Source: Zonotrichia leucophrys gambelii (lineage: Eukaryota; Chordata; Aves; Passeriformes; Passerellidae). Taken from it: 64,000 nucleotides of DNA. Under the pieces are notes generated by a model. It was given only the letters and a program-made list of their open reading frames with translations, did no database searches and was not told the DNA's origin. The DNA lies in the NCBI RefSeq assembly GCF_028769735.1, contig NC_088179.1, forward strand, positions 3,159,501 through 3,223,500, written 5' to 3'. Both the position numbers and the translations under genes were made by a program. Within the stretch, counting starts at the first letter, position 1, and each line of letters opens with the position of its first letter. Positions 12,385 through 26,464 of the stretch are shown here, in pieces.

Positions 12385-13003
12385 CGTGGGAACCCAGGAC
12401 ATCCCTCTGGCTGTCCAGGATGGCCAGGACCCCTGCCAGGGGGGTCAGAGACCCTGGCACAGAGCCCGAAACACCTGTGGGTTTGATTATGACCCATGGA
12501 GCAAATTACCAACCTTAGATGAAGGCAGCAAGCCACAACAGTTTAGGTAGAGTAATAGTGAAGTTATCACAGGGTGGAAAAGTAGATTTTGGGGTTTCTG
12601 GAATGGGGGTTCAGGAGGCAAGATGGAGGGAACTGGGTGTGCCCAGCCTTTCTCCTTCTTCTTCTTGGCCTCCATCTTCTGCTGTGATGGTGGCACTGAC
12701 AGATGGTTTAGAGTAGCAGCTCACTGTCTAACACAGGTGATAGGTATTGAAAAGTAATTGTAAACATTGTACATGTAGTTTTTAATATAAAGACATAACA
12801 CTGCCCTGGGGGCAGGCAGAGTGCCAGGAACTGTCCTGCTGGATGGACCTGGGCAAGGCAGGAGGAAATTTTTTATAGATAAGAAACAATAAACAACCTT
12901 GAGACTGAGAAATGAAGAGCTCTGACTCCTTCTTCAAGCACCAGGCTGGGAAAAGAGACTTTTAACATTCTCGGGCTTGCAGTGACCCAAAAAGACCCCG
13001 AGA
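12385..13003 (+). mobile_element. Solo LTR, family C, 6-bp TSD
   Basis: It aligns over its full length with the LTR at 34961-35573. The perfect duplication ATGTGA flanks it at 12379-12384 and 13004-13009. With those boundaries the element starts CGTGGGAACCCAGG, where the relative has TGTCAGGACCCAGG, so the usual terminal TG has become CG. The end is CCCCGAGA against CCCCGACA. It has a TATA-like AATATAAAGAC near 12786 and an AATAAA signal at 12888-12893. There is no internal retroviral DNA. Open frames inside are LTR sequence. Confidence 0.9.
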
Positions 13004-13009
13004 ATGTGA

Positions 13010-16000
13010 TATTGTACTTTAGAGAATAAAAATTCAATGTGCCACGAACATCACATTTTACCCATTTTTTTACCAGTTTTTCTGTTATCTTCGTCAGCTA
13101 GATGATTTCTTTCTCTCACTCCTCACCAGTTTAGTTTATAGTGACTTGGCTAGAAGATTATTTAATCTGTTTTATATAACTTTGAAATGATACAATGAGG
13201 CATAGTCATAATGCTTAAAATCTTGATTTCAGTACCAATTAATATAAAGGATCTTTTACAAAGCCGTATTGTGCAGTACAAAGCATCAAGGCTTCCATCC
13301 ATCTTTATTGTTCCTCATTTAGGCCCACATCCACGCTTGCATGCCAGATGGCAGCTGCAGAGGAGTTTCAAGTTCTAGCAGCAATGGATGGGAAGATAAG
13401 TGCCTCTTGAGAAGGGAAAGCCAGATTGCAGATTCCTTTCAATTGCACCTGATGACTTATTGCCAGTCACTAATTGGTTTGCCCATACACAGGCAATTCA
13501 GAATCCAGCAGCAGTGCCTGACTTTGTCTGGAGCTCTGTTCTTCCTGCAGAGATCACTGCTGAAATAAACCCTTGCAGAGAAAAATATTTTATATGAAGC
13601 TTTGAGAAAAGCAGATATAAGGTTGGGGTTTTAAAAATTTGTTTGTTTGTTTGTTTTGGGGGGTTGTTTGGTTTTGGTTTTGGTTTACTTTTCATAACTG
13701 CTGTGTCAGGATTTTTTCCTTCAGGAGAGCCACAAAATCTTGTGTAACAGTCATTGTTACCTATTACTGCAAAATAGTGTAGCTGGTTGTGATGTGCTAA
13801 CAGTTGACAATATGTGCATATTTACAAAAGAGAGAGAAATGATAAGTAGAGCTTTGTCTGTTTTTCATTAAAGATACTAATATTTCCTTAAAAACCTTCC
13901 TTTCCCACATATTTATGAAAGCGTTTTCATTTTAGTCCTGGATGGGGCATTTGACTTATTTTGACAGCATCCAGAGAGCCAGCTATGAAAACCACAGGAT
14001 AATTCAGAAACAAGGAACTGCTGGTTATTTTCACCACTTGGAGGCCATGGGGACTGAAGTGTCTCTGGGGCTGCAGAGCAGTGTTGGTGATTGCCATTGC
14101 TGTTGATGAAAGACAAAAGCTGTGTGCAATGGTACAGCCTACAGCCAAGCTTGGAATAAGCCCTTTAAAAGGTGAAGCATCCACTTAGGAAACAGCATTG
14201 CTCATGCAGTGAAATGTCAGTAATTTTCCAGCTAATGCAGGACCAGCATTATCTCCTGAACTCGTCAGTGGAAAGCATTTTCTCTAGATGTGTTTTACTG
14301 AATGCAGTGACAACATAACAGTTATGTGGGAGCAGAAAAAACCCCAGCTTTCTGTGTTATAAATGATTATTAATTCTCCTGAATCAAAAAACAAGGAAGA
14401 ACAGGCTCTGTAATTAAGGTCCTCAGTGTCCCTTGTCTTTGTTGCCCGTGTGTCCGTGATCACAATCCCACCAAAACCAGAAGTGAAGCTGTGGGTGTGC
14501 AGCGTGTCAGGGCTGTAACACCACACAAGTGGGTAAAGAGCACATCTTGTTAAATAAACATGAAGTAAATAAACCACTGGGAATTAATGGTACTTACCAA
14601 AGGTATTCTCAACAAAGAAGGGTGTGAAAGAGTGGAAATATTCCCAAGTACAGCAGAACCTTAAACACGTGGTGAGAACACTGGGGATCACCCAGCACTT
14701 CAACTGGACCGTGAATTGAATTCATATCTTGTAAGTTATTGTTTGCTTCAGAAAATCACTAAATTGACTTTGCCTGTCAAGGGCCCCATCAGTAAAAGAT
14801 GGAATAAAATCACAGACCAGCATCCAATCACAAATGAAGTTGTTTAACACTTGGATAGCTGTGTAGCCAAACCCACAGTCCTCAGGGAAATGAAATTTAG
14901 ACATTTCAAATGTGTTAGAAAGCAAAGAGTGTAGATTCCTAAAAATCCTGGTTCAGGTCTTTTCAGTGTTTTACTTTGGTTTTGCTCCAGACCTAAAGAA
15001 GAATGGGTTACTTGCAGTGGCCCCACCTCTAGAGCTGAACCAATGGTTTGTAGCTGACATGATTTGAAATTCTTTCTCGAGATAGGAAGAAATTCTGTTG
15101 CTCATCAGCATCTACAGGGTGGTTTTGTGAAAAAAAAACACTTATTTAGCAGAACACTCACTTTTGGGTTTGATGGCAGCAAGGGAGAGTCATTTATCCA
15201 ATAATACAGGGCGTGTCTGCAGCTATTTCCTCAAGCAGAATTTAACAAATGCTGGGGATCCCCTGGGTTTGTGTGAGTGAGTGACTGCAGTGATTGTACA
15301 CCCTCAGAATGGGGTTTTTGGATCTCTGCAGAGTGATCAGTGTAGTGGAGTCTGTCATGGCTGTGGCAAAACTATGACCTGATTTGAGAAATGCCTCTCA
15401 AAACCTAGCTGTGTATTGGTGGATAAAAATTTTTGGGGTGCTTTGTGTTCTTAAACCCTCTGAGGGAGAACAACTGCCAAGTACAGGGAAAAGTCTGTTA
15501 CAGTTTGAACATTTTTAGAGATGAAACCCAAATATCTGGAGGAATGGCTGCAAAGACAGCAAAAATTAAAGTAAGATGCAAAGAGGTGTCTGGAATGGTT
15601 TTCTACTTTGTAGGGATCTGAAGATAAACACTTCCTAAGAATAAGAATGGTAAAGTAATACCAGAGTCTGTATCTGAAATCTCTTAAAATGTTAAATTGA
15701 ATATTATCCGTTTTTTTCCATGACAAGATTTATGTCAGCCTGTATGTGTTACAATGCAGTGTAACAGATAAGATTATCTATGGAGCTGTGTCCAGCTGGG
15801 ACTTTTGCCTCAGCAGCATTTACAGAGGGCATCAACCTCAGGCCATGGGAAGCAGGATACTGAAGTGGGGGCACCTGGTCGGGGCATGGTGAGAAGAACA
15901 TGGCCATGGGAGTCAGGATGTCAATGGAACTATTCTGGATATTATTCTTGCTCTCAGTTAGTTCAGAAGCTGTTACAAATCAGGTTGTGTTCATAACTGG

Positions 16001-18822
16001 ACCCTCGCCTTCAGCTACCCCTGGACCTGGCTGCATTTGCCATGCCCAAGGTCTTTGGATCTTGCCCCTCAGATGATGAGGTTTCTTCATGTGTTATTTT
16101 GCTATTAAAGTTCTTTATTTTTGGGCAAGTTCATCATACCCATTCCTCTATTTTATGCCATGCTTCCCTTGGCCAAGCAGGATTCAGGATCACAGCAAGC
16201 TGGACGGCAGTAATTATCAGATAGAAGCAACCCCTCAGCAGATTTGGTTGGTGACAAACTTACATTTGTGACTTTACAAATCACTATAAAAATAACTGAT
16301 GCTTTACTTCAGGGCATTGCTGTTTCACTTGTGAGGGGTTTGGCTTTGGTTATAGTCAGAAGAAATTCAGAGGCACTATTGGGCCAATAGTGCAGTGGTG
16401 TCAAAGTAACAAAAATAATTTGTATGGGAATTTATTGCTTTTGAAGATGCTGGCTTAAATGGCATAGTATACAACAAATTCACCTTTAGGCATGCAACCT
16501 CCAAACATGGAAAAGTAGTTTGGTTACTGTACAGCTAAGAGAGGATGTTTACCAATGGAGAAAAATTACTGCTCTTTCTCCTTGAGATTGAATGCCATTC
16601 GTTGAAAATTTTAGAGATTGTTTTCTTCAGTCTTATTTTTCATTCTGGGCTGAATTCCATGGGGTTGTGAGACCTAGATCAGTGAGTTTGTGCTTGAAAC
16701 CACCCAGGCTGATTGACCTTCGTTAGAAGTGTTTGGTGAGAATGGAGGTGCTGGAGGTGCTTATTTTTTGCTAAGATGAAATATCCTACATTTGAGAATA
16801 AGCCCTCTGTTAAGAGCTTCTCTTCCTAAGCTGGCAGTGATGGGATGACAACTCTGCATGAGCAGAGGGGACCTTCCTGTGCTTACTGTTCTGCCACAGA
16901 GATATTTGTGTGGATTTTTTAGACTTTTATTAAACTTGCTTTTAAATCCTGTGACCAACAGGTTTATTTGTTAGTGTGACACGTCACACACATCTCTGCA
17001 AATACAGCAGTGAGTGATTTATTTGGGAGGTCAAACCTGCTACAGAAGGTGCTGTCTCCCTGAGAGGTTCAAGGTGCTTTTCAATGAATCATTGCTCTAA
17101 TAAATCATATTGTATATACACTGGCATATCCAAGTCAGGATATTAATTCCCAAGCAGTGCCTGTCATGAATATGGAGTTTAAAAGACCTGAGATGAATAA
17201 AGCATACGGCCTTTACATTTCAAGACCGTATCTGTAATTCACTGTACTTTCTTCTTGATACACAGACAAAGGTGAATTAGTTCCAGACAAAAATGCATCA
17301 ATGCTCTATTGAATAGTCAATTATTAAACATGTAATGGGAACTCTGGTTATCAAGGCATGCTCAGTATGTGCACAGAGTACGTAATTTGCCCCAGAATAG
17401 AGCAGAACTGTCTATTTTGAAAAAAAAAATCCAGGCAAAATTATATTAATATAGAATTAAAACAAGTTATTGCTTCTGCTGTACAATAAATGGGCTTACT
17501 CGACTTCATTAACCATCCCAAGGAGGTAATTTCAGAGTCTTATTATATGTACAAACCTAGAAAAAATAGCAGTAAACAACATTATTTTCCTTGCCCTCAA
17601 GAAATAGTCTATCCAATTTACAGTGTTCTGTTTTGTGGAGAAATAATGTTTTTGACAAGCATACGTGAAGGTAAATGTTCTCACAAAAATGTCCTGGCAA
17701 CACTGTGACTTGCTTGAATAAAATAAAAAAAGGAAGTTATTGCTGAACAATGAGGAAAATACTTAATGAATGTCACCTGCATGAGGTTTTAAGTATTTTT
17801 CATTTCCCTAAATTTTGTTCAAGAGAAAAAGTATTTGGCTGTTTGATTGTTGACATTGTCATCACACTAGAAACATTGTTCAGGCTGTGGCTGTTTATTA
17901 TTTTACTGCAATCATGTACCACGATTGCTGCATTGGACCATTCATCTATTGCATATTTTTGATTTGCATTAGGAAAGCTGCAGATTTATTGCACTGTGTG
18001 AAAGGTACCATTTAAATCAACAGACAGGCGGGGTTTAGGAAAACTTCATTCTCAGTTGCATTAAAAGTAATTATGAATATAGTCAATTGCGATATTCCTG
18101 TATATATTTTCATGGTTTATTAAAAAAGAAAAAAAAAGTATTTTCTGCTCTGTGACTTGCAAAAATACTTTTTTCTAATATTTTTTGTGGCATAACAGTT
18201 ATTTTCATGCTCTAAGAAAAATTGCAAAATCTCCCTTTAGTGAGATTCAACAGTTTGCCATTAATTTATTTTCAGAAAACACCTGGACAGTATGTGAGAT
18301 GATACCCATTTATTACTGATACTTCATGTATATTAAACAGGAAGTATGAGTGATGGAGACTTTATATGTCTAAACTGACATATCCAACATAAAGGAAAAA
18401 GCAGAAATTATATAAATGTAAGATATTGCAGTGATTTCTTGGCTAAAAAGATGACAAAGACAAGTTAATTTTTCTGCATGAAAGGAGGGGCACAGAGAGG
18501 CAGAAATTCAGAAGTGAAAACTGCCTCTATGTTGCTTTCAGAGGTGCCTTTTCATCTAGAAATTGGAATTTCTGTTGGAGTTGGAATGCAAAAGATAGTT
18601 CTTGATTCTGCAATCCATAATTCTTTAGGGGATTCTTGTCAATTCTTACTGCAGGATTGTTCTTTTGTGAGAGATGCTTAAGACCAGAATGATTTTATAT
18701 GCAAAAAAATTTCTTAGCTGAATTACTTGACGCAGAAGAAAAGTTTGCAATGGAGGTGGGATAGCAATTCTCCATTTCTGCATAGGGTGTGTAAATGCAT
18801 CTGAAGGTGGGTGATGCAGGTG
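13010..18822. other. Unique DNA, nothing recognised
   Basis: Mostly AT-rich single-copy sequence. A TTTG/GGTTTT simple tract lies at about 13637-13690. No mobile element or exon is recognised. The stretch from about 17080 to 18460 is even-textured AT-rich DNA without repeats and could hold conserved non-coding sequence, but that needs cross-species alignment. Confidence 0.45.
13637..13690. repeat. GTTT / GGTTTT simple tract
   Basis: Several TTTG units run into a GGGGGG block and then GGTTTT repeats. It is low-complexity and shows no coding signal. Confidence 0.75.
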
Positions 18823-18828
18823 GAGTTC

Positions 18829-19217
18829 TGTGGCAGACATCTTTTTATGAAAAATCCTTTCCTTATGATTTTTCCTCCTGAGAAGCTGGAGGCCTCAGGA
18901 ACAAAATGTAAACAATGATTATCTGCTGCTGTGGAATGCAACAGGTGCATCTGGGATTGGTCTCATGTGGTTGTTTCTAATTAATGGCCAATCACAGTCA
19001 GCTGGCTTGGACACAGTGTCTGAGTCACAAATCTTTGTTATTTCATTCCTTTCTATTCTTAGCTTAGCCAGCCCTCTGAGATGAAACCTTTTCTTCTATT
19101 CTTTTAGTATAGTTTTAATGTAATATATATCATAAAATAATAAATCAAGCCTTCTCAGACATGGAGTCAGATGCTCGTCTCTTCCCTCATCCTAAGACCC
19201 CTGTGAACACCATCACA
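18829..19217 (+). mobile_element. Solo LTR, family A, 6-bp TSD
   Basis: It starts TGTGGCAGACATC and ends CACCATCACA, with the perfect duplication GAGTTC at 18823-18828 and 19218-19223. An AATAAA signal lies at 19139-19144. In the U3-like half are an inverted CCAAT box (GATTGGTCTC) and a direct one (GGCCAATCAC) about 30 bp apart, a pair kept in every full copy here. Length is 389 bp. The 6-bp duplication fits class II ERVK-type elements. There is no internal retroviral sequence. Confidence 0.95.
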
Positions 19218-19223
19218 GAGTTC

Positions 19224-19579
19224 TTCTGCAGTACAGCACAGGGAGCACAGGCTGGGACTGTAAAAGCTGTGTCTTGTGTTTCTCTGGGGGTCTCCAGTCA
19301 CACTCAGCCTTTGGAAATGGTTACCTGCAGTATCTGACACCGTGTGAGAACTTATTGAAGTTAACTCAAAGAGAGCAGACTTTAAGAAAAGATTTTAACA
19401 TAAATTTAGCAGATGAGTGCAGTTAAAATTCCCAGTCCACATCCTCAACAAGCAGCACACCATCCTAACCCCATCAGTGCATCAGTGTCCCAGCAGAGCT
19501 CTGAGCAGAAATCTCTGTCCCTGCCCACTGGCCCTGCAGGGATTCTGTGGGGGGAGCTGCCATTAACAGAGATCAACTC
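19224..19579. other. Unique DNA between two LTR copies
   Basis: About 350 bp that matches neither LTR family and has no recognisable coding or repeat content. An open frame crossing into the next LTR (19413-19748) is not credible as a gene because its second half is LTR sequence. Confidence 0.4.
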
Positions 19580-19706
19580 TGTCGGAACTCAGTGCATCCC
19601 TCTGGGTGCCCAGAGCTGCCAGGACCCTGCCAGGGGGCTCAGGGACCCTGGCACACAGCCCAGAACACCTGTGGGTTTGATTATGACCTGTGGAGCAAAT
19701 TACCTA
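19580..19706 (+). mobile_element. Truncated C-like LTR, 5' part
   Basis: About 126 bp match the start of the C-like LTR seen on the minus strand at 59852-60376: TGTCGGAACTCAG, then a CAGAGCTGCCAGGACCC-type block, then GTTTGATTATGACC. After about 19706 the sequence diverges from all other copies. An AATAAA at 19919-19924 could be the signal of a divergent 3' half, but I could not fix an end or a target duplication. Confidence 0.7.
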
Positions 19707-19924
19707 CCAGTTTCTGTGCATTCCCCCCATGGTGGTGTTTGTTGGTAGCAGTGTGACTCCAACACAGAGCCCTTGGAGTTGCACCAGTGACCAGTTCAGT
19801 GCCAGCTGCAGGACTGATTGGTTTTTTTGCAATTTAATACTGTAAACCTCAGTGGAAACAATGAGAGATTTCTTTGCAAGATAAAAGTTATGAACCGTCA
19901 AGGTAAAGCATGGCACTGAATAAA

Positions 19925-22900
19925 GAACTGGTTAAAAATGTATGAGGAGAGCAGGGTGGAATCCTGCCTCTCTCTTGCATGTGCAGAATGGTTAAAACAT
20001 TGCTGTCTTTAACCTCTAATAGTTGTTTATGAATACAAGATATACAGCTAAACAGAAAGGACTGGTCTCTTTCAGAAAAGAAAGGAAGTCAGACAGTAAA
20101 CCAGTAGAAAAGAGGAGGAAAAATAACCCTGAAAACTTGAATGTATGTTGACACTGAAATGCAGGGAGTGAGTTTGGTACTGCCATTTTTAGAACGACTC
20201 AATTTCTTTGCAATTTGCAGGAAAGGGCACAATGAGGTGAACAGGATTGAAGAAGGAAAAGTATGTCTGATGTTCTTACATAGCTAATGGACTTTACTTA
20301 AGAGAAGTATTAAACTCCAAAAAATACTCAGAAAAAAAATTAAAAAGAAAGAATTAATAGCTAGGAAATGTAATACTTGACTTCAATCTTTTCACATCTG
20401 AAATAAAGCTTCTTAACTCAAGAACACTTCAACCATCTATGGATATGGTATTCCTAGAAACAGGTCTATTAAAGGAGGGTTAGGTTAAAAGAAAACATAA
20501 TTAACATTCCCTTTCTTCCTCAGCCCATGCACAGCAGCTCTGAATTATGAGCAGGCAGTAAAGGTTCTCTTTTACAGTTCTCTGCAGCAAAGGTGCAGCT
20601 GCTCGTATCTCTGAAATTGCTTCATGGAACTGAATTCACATTTCCTACTAATTTGGCTTTCTTTAATCATGAATAATTACATTCAAAGAAGTAGTAGGAA
20701 AGGTGGTTTTCTTTTTTGCCAAGACTTGCAATTCAGTGAGGTTAATGACATTGGCACTGCTTTATTCAAGAAATGAATTTGCCCTTAAGTTAGAATAAGG
20801 ATTCTTCAAAATACATGCTTCAAAAAACCTGGGTAACTTTTTCTGCTATCAATCACTGGCACTTGTTACAGAGAAACTGATGGTCTTAAAAATGTGTGTC
20901 AGCTTTCCATTTGTATGGGATAAGGATTTACTTCTTAAAAACAAAGTGAAGGAGGAAGAAAAGGATACAGATTTTATAAAGTTGGATTAGTCTAAAGCAT
21001 CTAAATAAATTTAGAAGGCCTGAGTTTGGGTGATTTAGTCAAGGTAAAATAGGAATTTTTTGAAAGAATAGAACCCCAAATTTATGTCTCAGGCCGAGCC
21101 TGTAGGACTTTTCACGCCCTGCAGAAGTTCTGTAGCTGTCTAGTATAAGGCTTCTCTGTAGGAAAGTGACATTCTGGTGCCATCAGGATTAGGAAAAATG
21201 CGCTTTTTTTCACATTTTCCTCTGAAGAATTTCTTTAGCAAATGATAGAAATATTTTTGAACAGAATAAATGTAATTTCTTATAGTAATTCTGAAGAGGG
21301 ATTTTAAAAATTCCTTCTGTAAAAGAAGCTGTGTCAGGATGAGCTTGGAAGCAGGAAGGAATCTCAGGAACTATAATGCACCTATTGTAAAATGTGACTG
21401 TCCTTGTCTTGTCAAAGAAAGGGTTTAAATAGGTTTGATGAGCAGATTCAGAAGTACAGAACACAATAAAGAATAACCAAGTCATGTCATTCCTTTTAGC
21501 AGTAATAAGTCAATGAATTCTTGATCCATGCAATCCAATACTCTCCCTGAGCTGTGCTGTGCACCATACTTAAATCAATACTGAAAAGGGAGAGAAACTA
21601 TGAAAAGTTAAAGCAACTGATATAAAAATTAGTAGGAAATTGTATCAGATTTTTAGGATGAAATTTATTGGTAAGTACTTCCTACAAATGTATCATTCTG
21701 CAGCTTTATCTACTGCCTACCAAACCGAACTATCTAAAAAATGTAAATCTGTTCATGCATCTGTGACAATAAAAAAGAAACCAAAAAAATTTCAAATATT
21801 ATGAATGCCTCTGTAGAGTCTGTAATGGAATATATGTCAGTATAAATCAGTGAAATCCTTGTTAGCACTGAAATGGTGCCAGAAGTGTACCCTACACAGA
21901 GAGTCCAGTGAGTGATCATTTACTCCTCAGATACACTTACTGGATTAGCAGGGAAATGACAGCTTGATTTTTCACACTTTTAGAATAGAATTGGCTTTAG
22001 TGATATTTTAAATGAAACATTGGCACTGCTAATAAGAAATCCATACAATTGCTCCAAAAAGCCTGGAACTAAAGGAAATCCAAAGCGGGGAAAAGCCAGA
22101 TTTCACACACTGGAGAACAGAGCACTAATAAGCTGCTTCTGAGAAAAGACTGAATAAGTGAGAAATATAGATTTGCAAAAATGCATTTACTTTGTAAGGA
22201 GGGCGGTGTTTATGTGGTGTTTAGCCTGCATTTCCCTGTCAAATAGGAAAGCGCTCAGCTGACATTCCTGCTGTGGGTTCCTGTGTCAGGGTCTGGGGCT
22301 TGGCCCATTATGGCTCTGCTTTGGTGCTCCAAAATGAAGTCCCCCGTGGGCCACTTATGTGCTGCTCTCTAACCTGGTTCTGGTGTTTGCATTGGAAATA
22401 TAGGATATTAAAATTGAGCAAAAACCTGCTGTTGCCCAAGCAAGCGGGACAAAAAATGATAATTTTTTTTTGTGGTATATTTGCATTTCCCACAGATACT
22501 TATGCAGCTGAGTGTGAGTGCAGGAGCTGGCCTTGCTGATATGCTGTGGTAATGTATGAAGAGGAAGGCAAAGTGAGAGGACGAGGTTAATCTGCCCTGA
22601 AAATGGAGAGAGCTTCTAAGACACCAGCAAACTTAGAGATTCTTTGTGTTCAATGTGTGGTCTTCCACTTTTTCTCTCCAGATCTGATGTCAGCAGCCTT
22701 TTTCTTGCACAAGAGCCACAGATGTACTTCTCCTTCTATCTTAAGTTCCACCAGGTAGATAATATGTTTTGCTCCTAATAAATGTGTGTGAGAATGTGTG
22801 TGCTGTTAACGATTTCATATTCAGTTGACACTGGAAAGTTCCCATTCCTGTAGCAAAGGAGTTGGCACAAGTGGCACAGTCCTGCCATAAGAGCTGTAGC

Positions 22901-25900
22901 TATATTCACTCTTCCTTTTGAGCTGTTTAATATAATTTCCCTCTCTGAATCTGAAAAGCTGGAATATGCTAATTTTCCTGCCTTATCCATCCAGATTCTC
23001 ACTTATGTTTACAAACTCAGGTGTGCAAACTGGCCCAACAAGTGGTGTCACCTAGGGAAATGGTTTACCCCTCTTTTGTGTGCCCCCAGTCATTTCTGGC
23101 TGGAAATATTCCCTTTTGCCTTGAGTGTTTTCCTGCTGCACTTCCCTGAATGCTGCTCCACAGGCTGAGAACAGCTGGCTGAGCACATCAGGATCAGTGG
23201 CTGGACCAGGGCGATGCACAGGGCCGAGCTCCCAGCACTGCTCTGGCGTTTGTCTGGTCTCAGATTCAACTGCAGATCTTCTGCTTCAGTCTTGGAGCTT
23301 TTTACAAGCTTTATTCCAAAGGCCATCCCTCAGCAATTTGCTGGAGCAGCTGTGATAAATGAGGGGAAGGACCTTTGTAGAACAAGGACTGGAAAAGTCT
23401 GGTTGTACTTAAAGTCTATTGCAGGGTTTTAAAGTCAGGATTTCTTCACTACATAATGTGTTGTTTGGGTTGTTTCTGGCTGAAAACATACAGAATATCC
23501 TGAAAAATTACTCAAAAGTAAAAGGAAGGGTGACATATGCTAACCTGTACTTTTGATTAATGTATGTGAAATTAAAATACTATGAATATTTAAATATATT
23601 GGATTTCTGCAAAGATGGAGGCAAAAATTATCTATTGTAATTCTAAGGATGTTCCTGTATTTAGTTATATTTGCCCATTCTAAATTTTGGAGATACTCTA
23701 AGAACCATGTTATTTTATCTAATGAAGAAATACTACTCTGATCCATGGGAACTAATAATATTAATCATGGCATAAAAGGAGGAAGGACTTCACACCTGTA
23801 AAGTATTTTGTCTTCTGCAAATAAGAGCTTATTTCAGCTTGCCTTTTGGGACCTTTGTTAAGATATTTTCCATTCTCTTTCTTTGAAAATACATATTGTT
23901 CTCAACTTCCTTCATGCATCACTGTGCCTTTCTCCCTCTCCCCGAGAGCTGTGTTGAGACTAAGTCCCTTCTGATACAAAAGAGATGAAGGAGAAGCAGA
24001 CAAGGCACTCTCATAAATACATAATGAGGTGGCCTGCAGAAGGGAACAACCTATGTTGGAAAACACAAGAAATGTTCCAGCTTTACACCAAAAAAAAAAA
24101 AAAAAAGAAACACAAAAGCTGCAGCAAATACTGCGTTCAGTGTGTGAAGTTTTCAGTTTCTTGAGGAAATTTGTGTTATCTCAGTGGCAACAGTAAATTG
24201 CTGGAGCTTTGCTCCTCTGGTTCAGAGGAGCCAGTGCAGGCTCTTCCCTGAGATCTCTGGATTTGGGGTGATTTGCATTGCCACGGTGGCTCAGGCCATT
24301 GGGCTGTGGCAGCAAATCTGACCTGTCATATCTCTGATGATGTCAGAATGAATCTGGCATCATCTCACTGATGTGAGGTTGTCCTGCTGCAGCTGAAACC
24401 AGAAGTTGCTTCTTGAGTGGTTTTCATTGTATTGGGTGTTTGCTTCTTGATTGGTTTTCATTGTGTTGAGTGTACAGAGCTCCCTGTATGGCTTGTGCTG
24501 CTTTAGGGGAACAACAAATATTAACACAAAGCTGTGTACTTTAATGAACACAGCTTGTGTCTTACAGATTCTGAAATAATGCTCATTCAAAAATGACAGC
24601 ACTTAGATTTTAAAAAGTTAAATAAGTTTCACAGAGGCAGGTTCTGCTCTCAGAAGTGCAACTCGCCTTCAGGTTAGAGCCTGGGTGCTGCAGAGCCTCC
24701 TCAGCACACCCAGCTGCTCATCCCTGCTCTGTGGGGTGTTTGGGATGGGATCCTTCCCTCCCATCTCTTCTCTCATTCAGGGGCACAGCTCACTGGGCCA
24801 GCCCTTCTGGGGAGAAGCTGAGACTTTAATTTGCACTCCATGTGTGCCGCCTCTGCCATGCCAGGAAGGATTTTCCATCTGAACAGCTGGTGGCAGGGAA
24901 CAGAGTTCCACTTATTGCAATATCAGGCGTTTGTTCACTCCTGCTTTTCATTAGGCTGTGTCAAAATAATCTGAATGACAGAGAGGTGGGAATGCTGAGC
25001 TCCAGCAGCTCCACATGTAGTAAACCCAGGGCTGGGTGGGAGGGTGGAGTGGGGACTCCAGAATGCAGACTACAAGTGCTCTCTGCAAGGGTCTGAGTCC
25101 TCACCAGAACTGTGGGGCTGCGTTGGGACTGACAGTAAAATTCTCATTCCTTATGATGCCTTAGGATTTTAGCTTTTATATTTTTCATATATTTGTAATC
25201 CTGCAGTTCTTTAGTGTATAACTCTAAACTCCACACACAGTGTGAGCTGCTGCTTTCCCATTTTGGGCAGACACAACAATTCCTCTCCAGGCCTGGCAAT
25301 CAAGGACACCTCACTGCCTCAGGCCTGAGAGATGGAAACAAAAGTGAGTTGGGGGAGCAAACTTGGGGTACATGGCTTCACTACCTGAAGCTGTAATTGT
25401 CAGATTAACCCCCAATAAGCAAATGGCACAAACTTATAAAAGTGTGAAAACCTGTGAGCCATGGTCCATTTTTGGATGTAGCCCTGGGGGGCTTTGTCTG
25501 CCCTAAATGTACCTGAAGGCCTTTCAATAAATATAACTGCTTTTTATTGCCTTAATTCTGTCTGGCCTCTGCTTTTAGGTAGCCCCAAAAGGCATCACTT
25601 AAGGCAGGGAAACGGATCCCTGTCACTGGTCCTACCAGTGCCCACACACCTATGGAACACAATGGAAACTTCCTGTCTTTGAGAACTGGGACAGAAAATT
25701 CTGATACTTTGAGGTGATGCAAGTGAAGTTTGACAGAGGAAACACACCCGAGTTGGAAATTAGGATCCTTAACCATGGAAAATAGTCTCTGGAGTTATCA
25801 CAAACCCAGAAATAGATGCCTTTATTTTTATATCACTGAGTAACTCACGCCTCATGTTCCTTTTGATAATTGTTGACGATGTCTGTAACTCCTGATTCCT

Positions 25901-26460
25901 CTGACAGGAAAATGTTGAAGACCAGATGGGACTGATGAAAGCCATCCTCCAAATCACAGAGTATAATTCAGCAATTGGAGCTAAATGTTGATAATCCATA
26001 GGTGGTTTGTGTCAAATTAAAACCAATCATCTTGTCATATCTGCCTTTGCTGGATAACATTGAAATTATCCATTTGTATTCTGGGTTTTTTTTTTTTTTA
26101 AATCTGAAAGTGGAGGAAGGTGATATGAAAGGCTAACAGGACAGATGACAGAATTTCCTGTAGCTGCCCTTGATAGCTGTGGGTAAGAGAGACATTGAAT
26201 CCCTGTTCAGATTACCATTGTCTTCTCTATTCCCTCAGTATAGGATGCAGCAGGATCAGTCCAACCCTAAATCTTGGTAGCTCTAAGGATCCTCAGGGTG
26301 CTTCTTCTACTGTCTAACTGTATATTTCACCTTCTCATGCCAGTCTGCCTTAGTATTCTCCCCCAGGTATACAGGGTTTAACTTTTTCACCACCTCAAAT
26401 CACCACATTTTTATGCTTGAAGAAATCTGGGGGTGAAAAAAAAAGCACAAATAAAGGGCA
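19925..26460. other. Unique DNA with minor repeats
   Basis: About 6.5 kb without recognised LTR, CR1 or exon. Small features are a 34-bp unit repeated twice (24406-24473), a 17-base A run at 24090-24106, and a 14-base T run at 26086-26099. Open frames are below 92 codons and have no domain I recognise. Confidence 0.5.
24406..24473. repeat. 34-bp direct duplication
   Basis: Two adjacent copies of a unit beginning TTGCTTCTTGA and containing GGTTTTCATTGT, starting at 24406 and 24440. They differ at about four positions, so it is a modest-age local tandem duplication. Confidence 0.85.
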
Positions 26461-26464
26461 GCTA

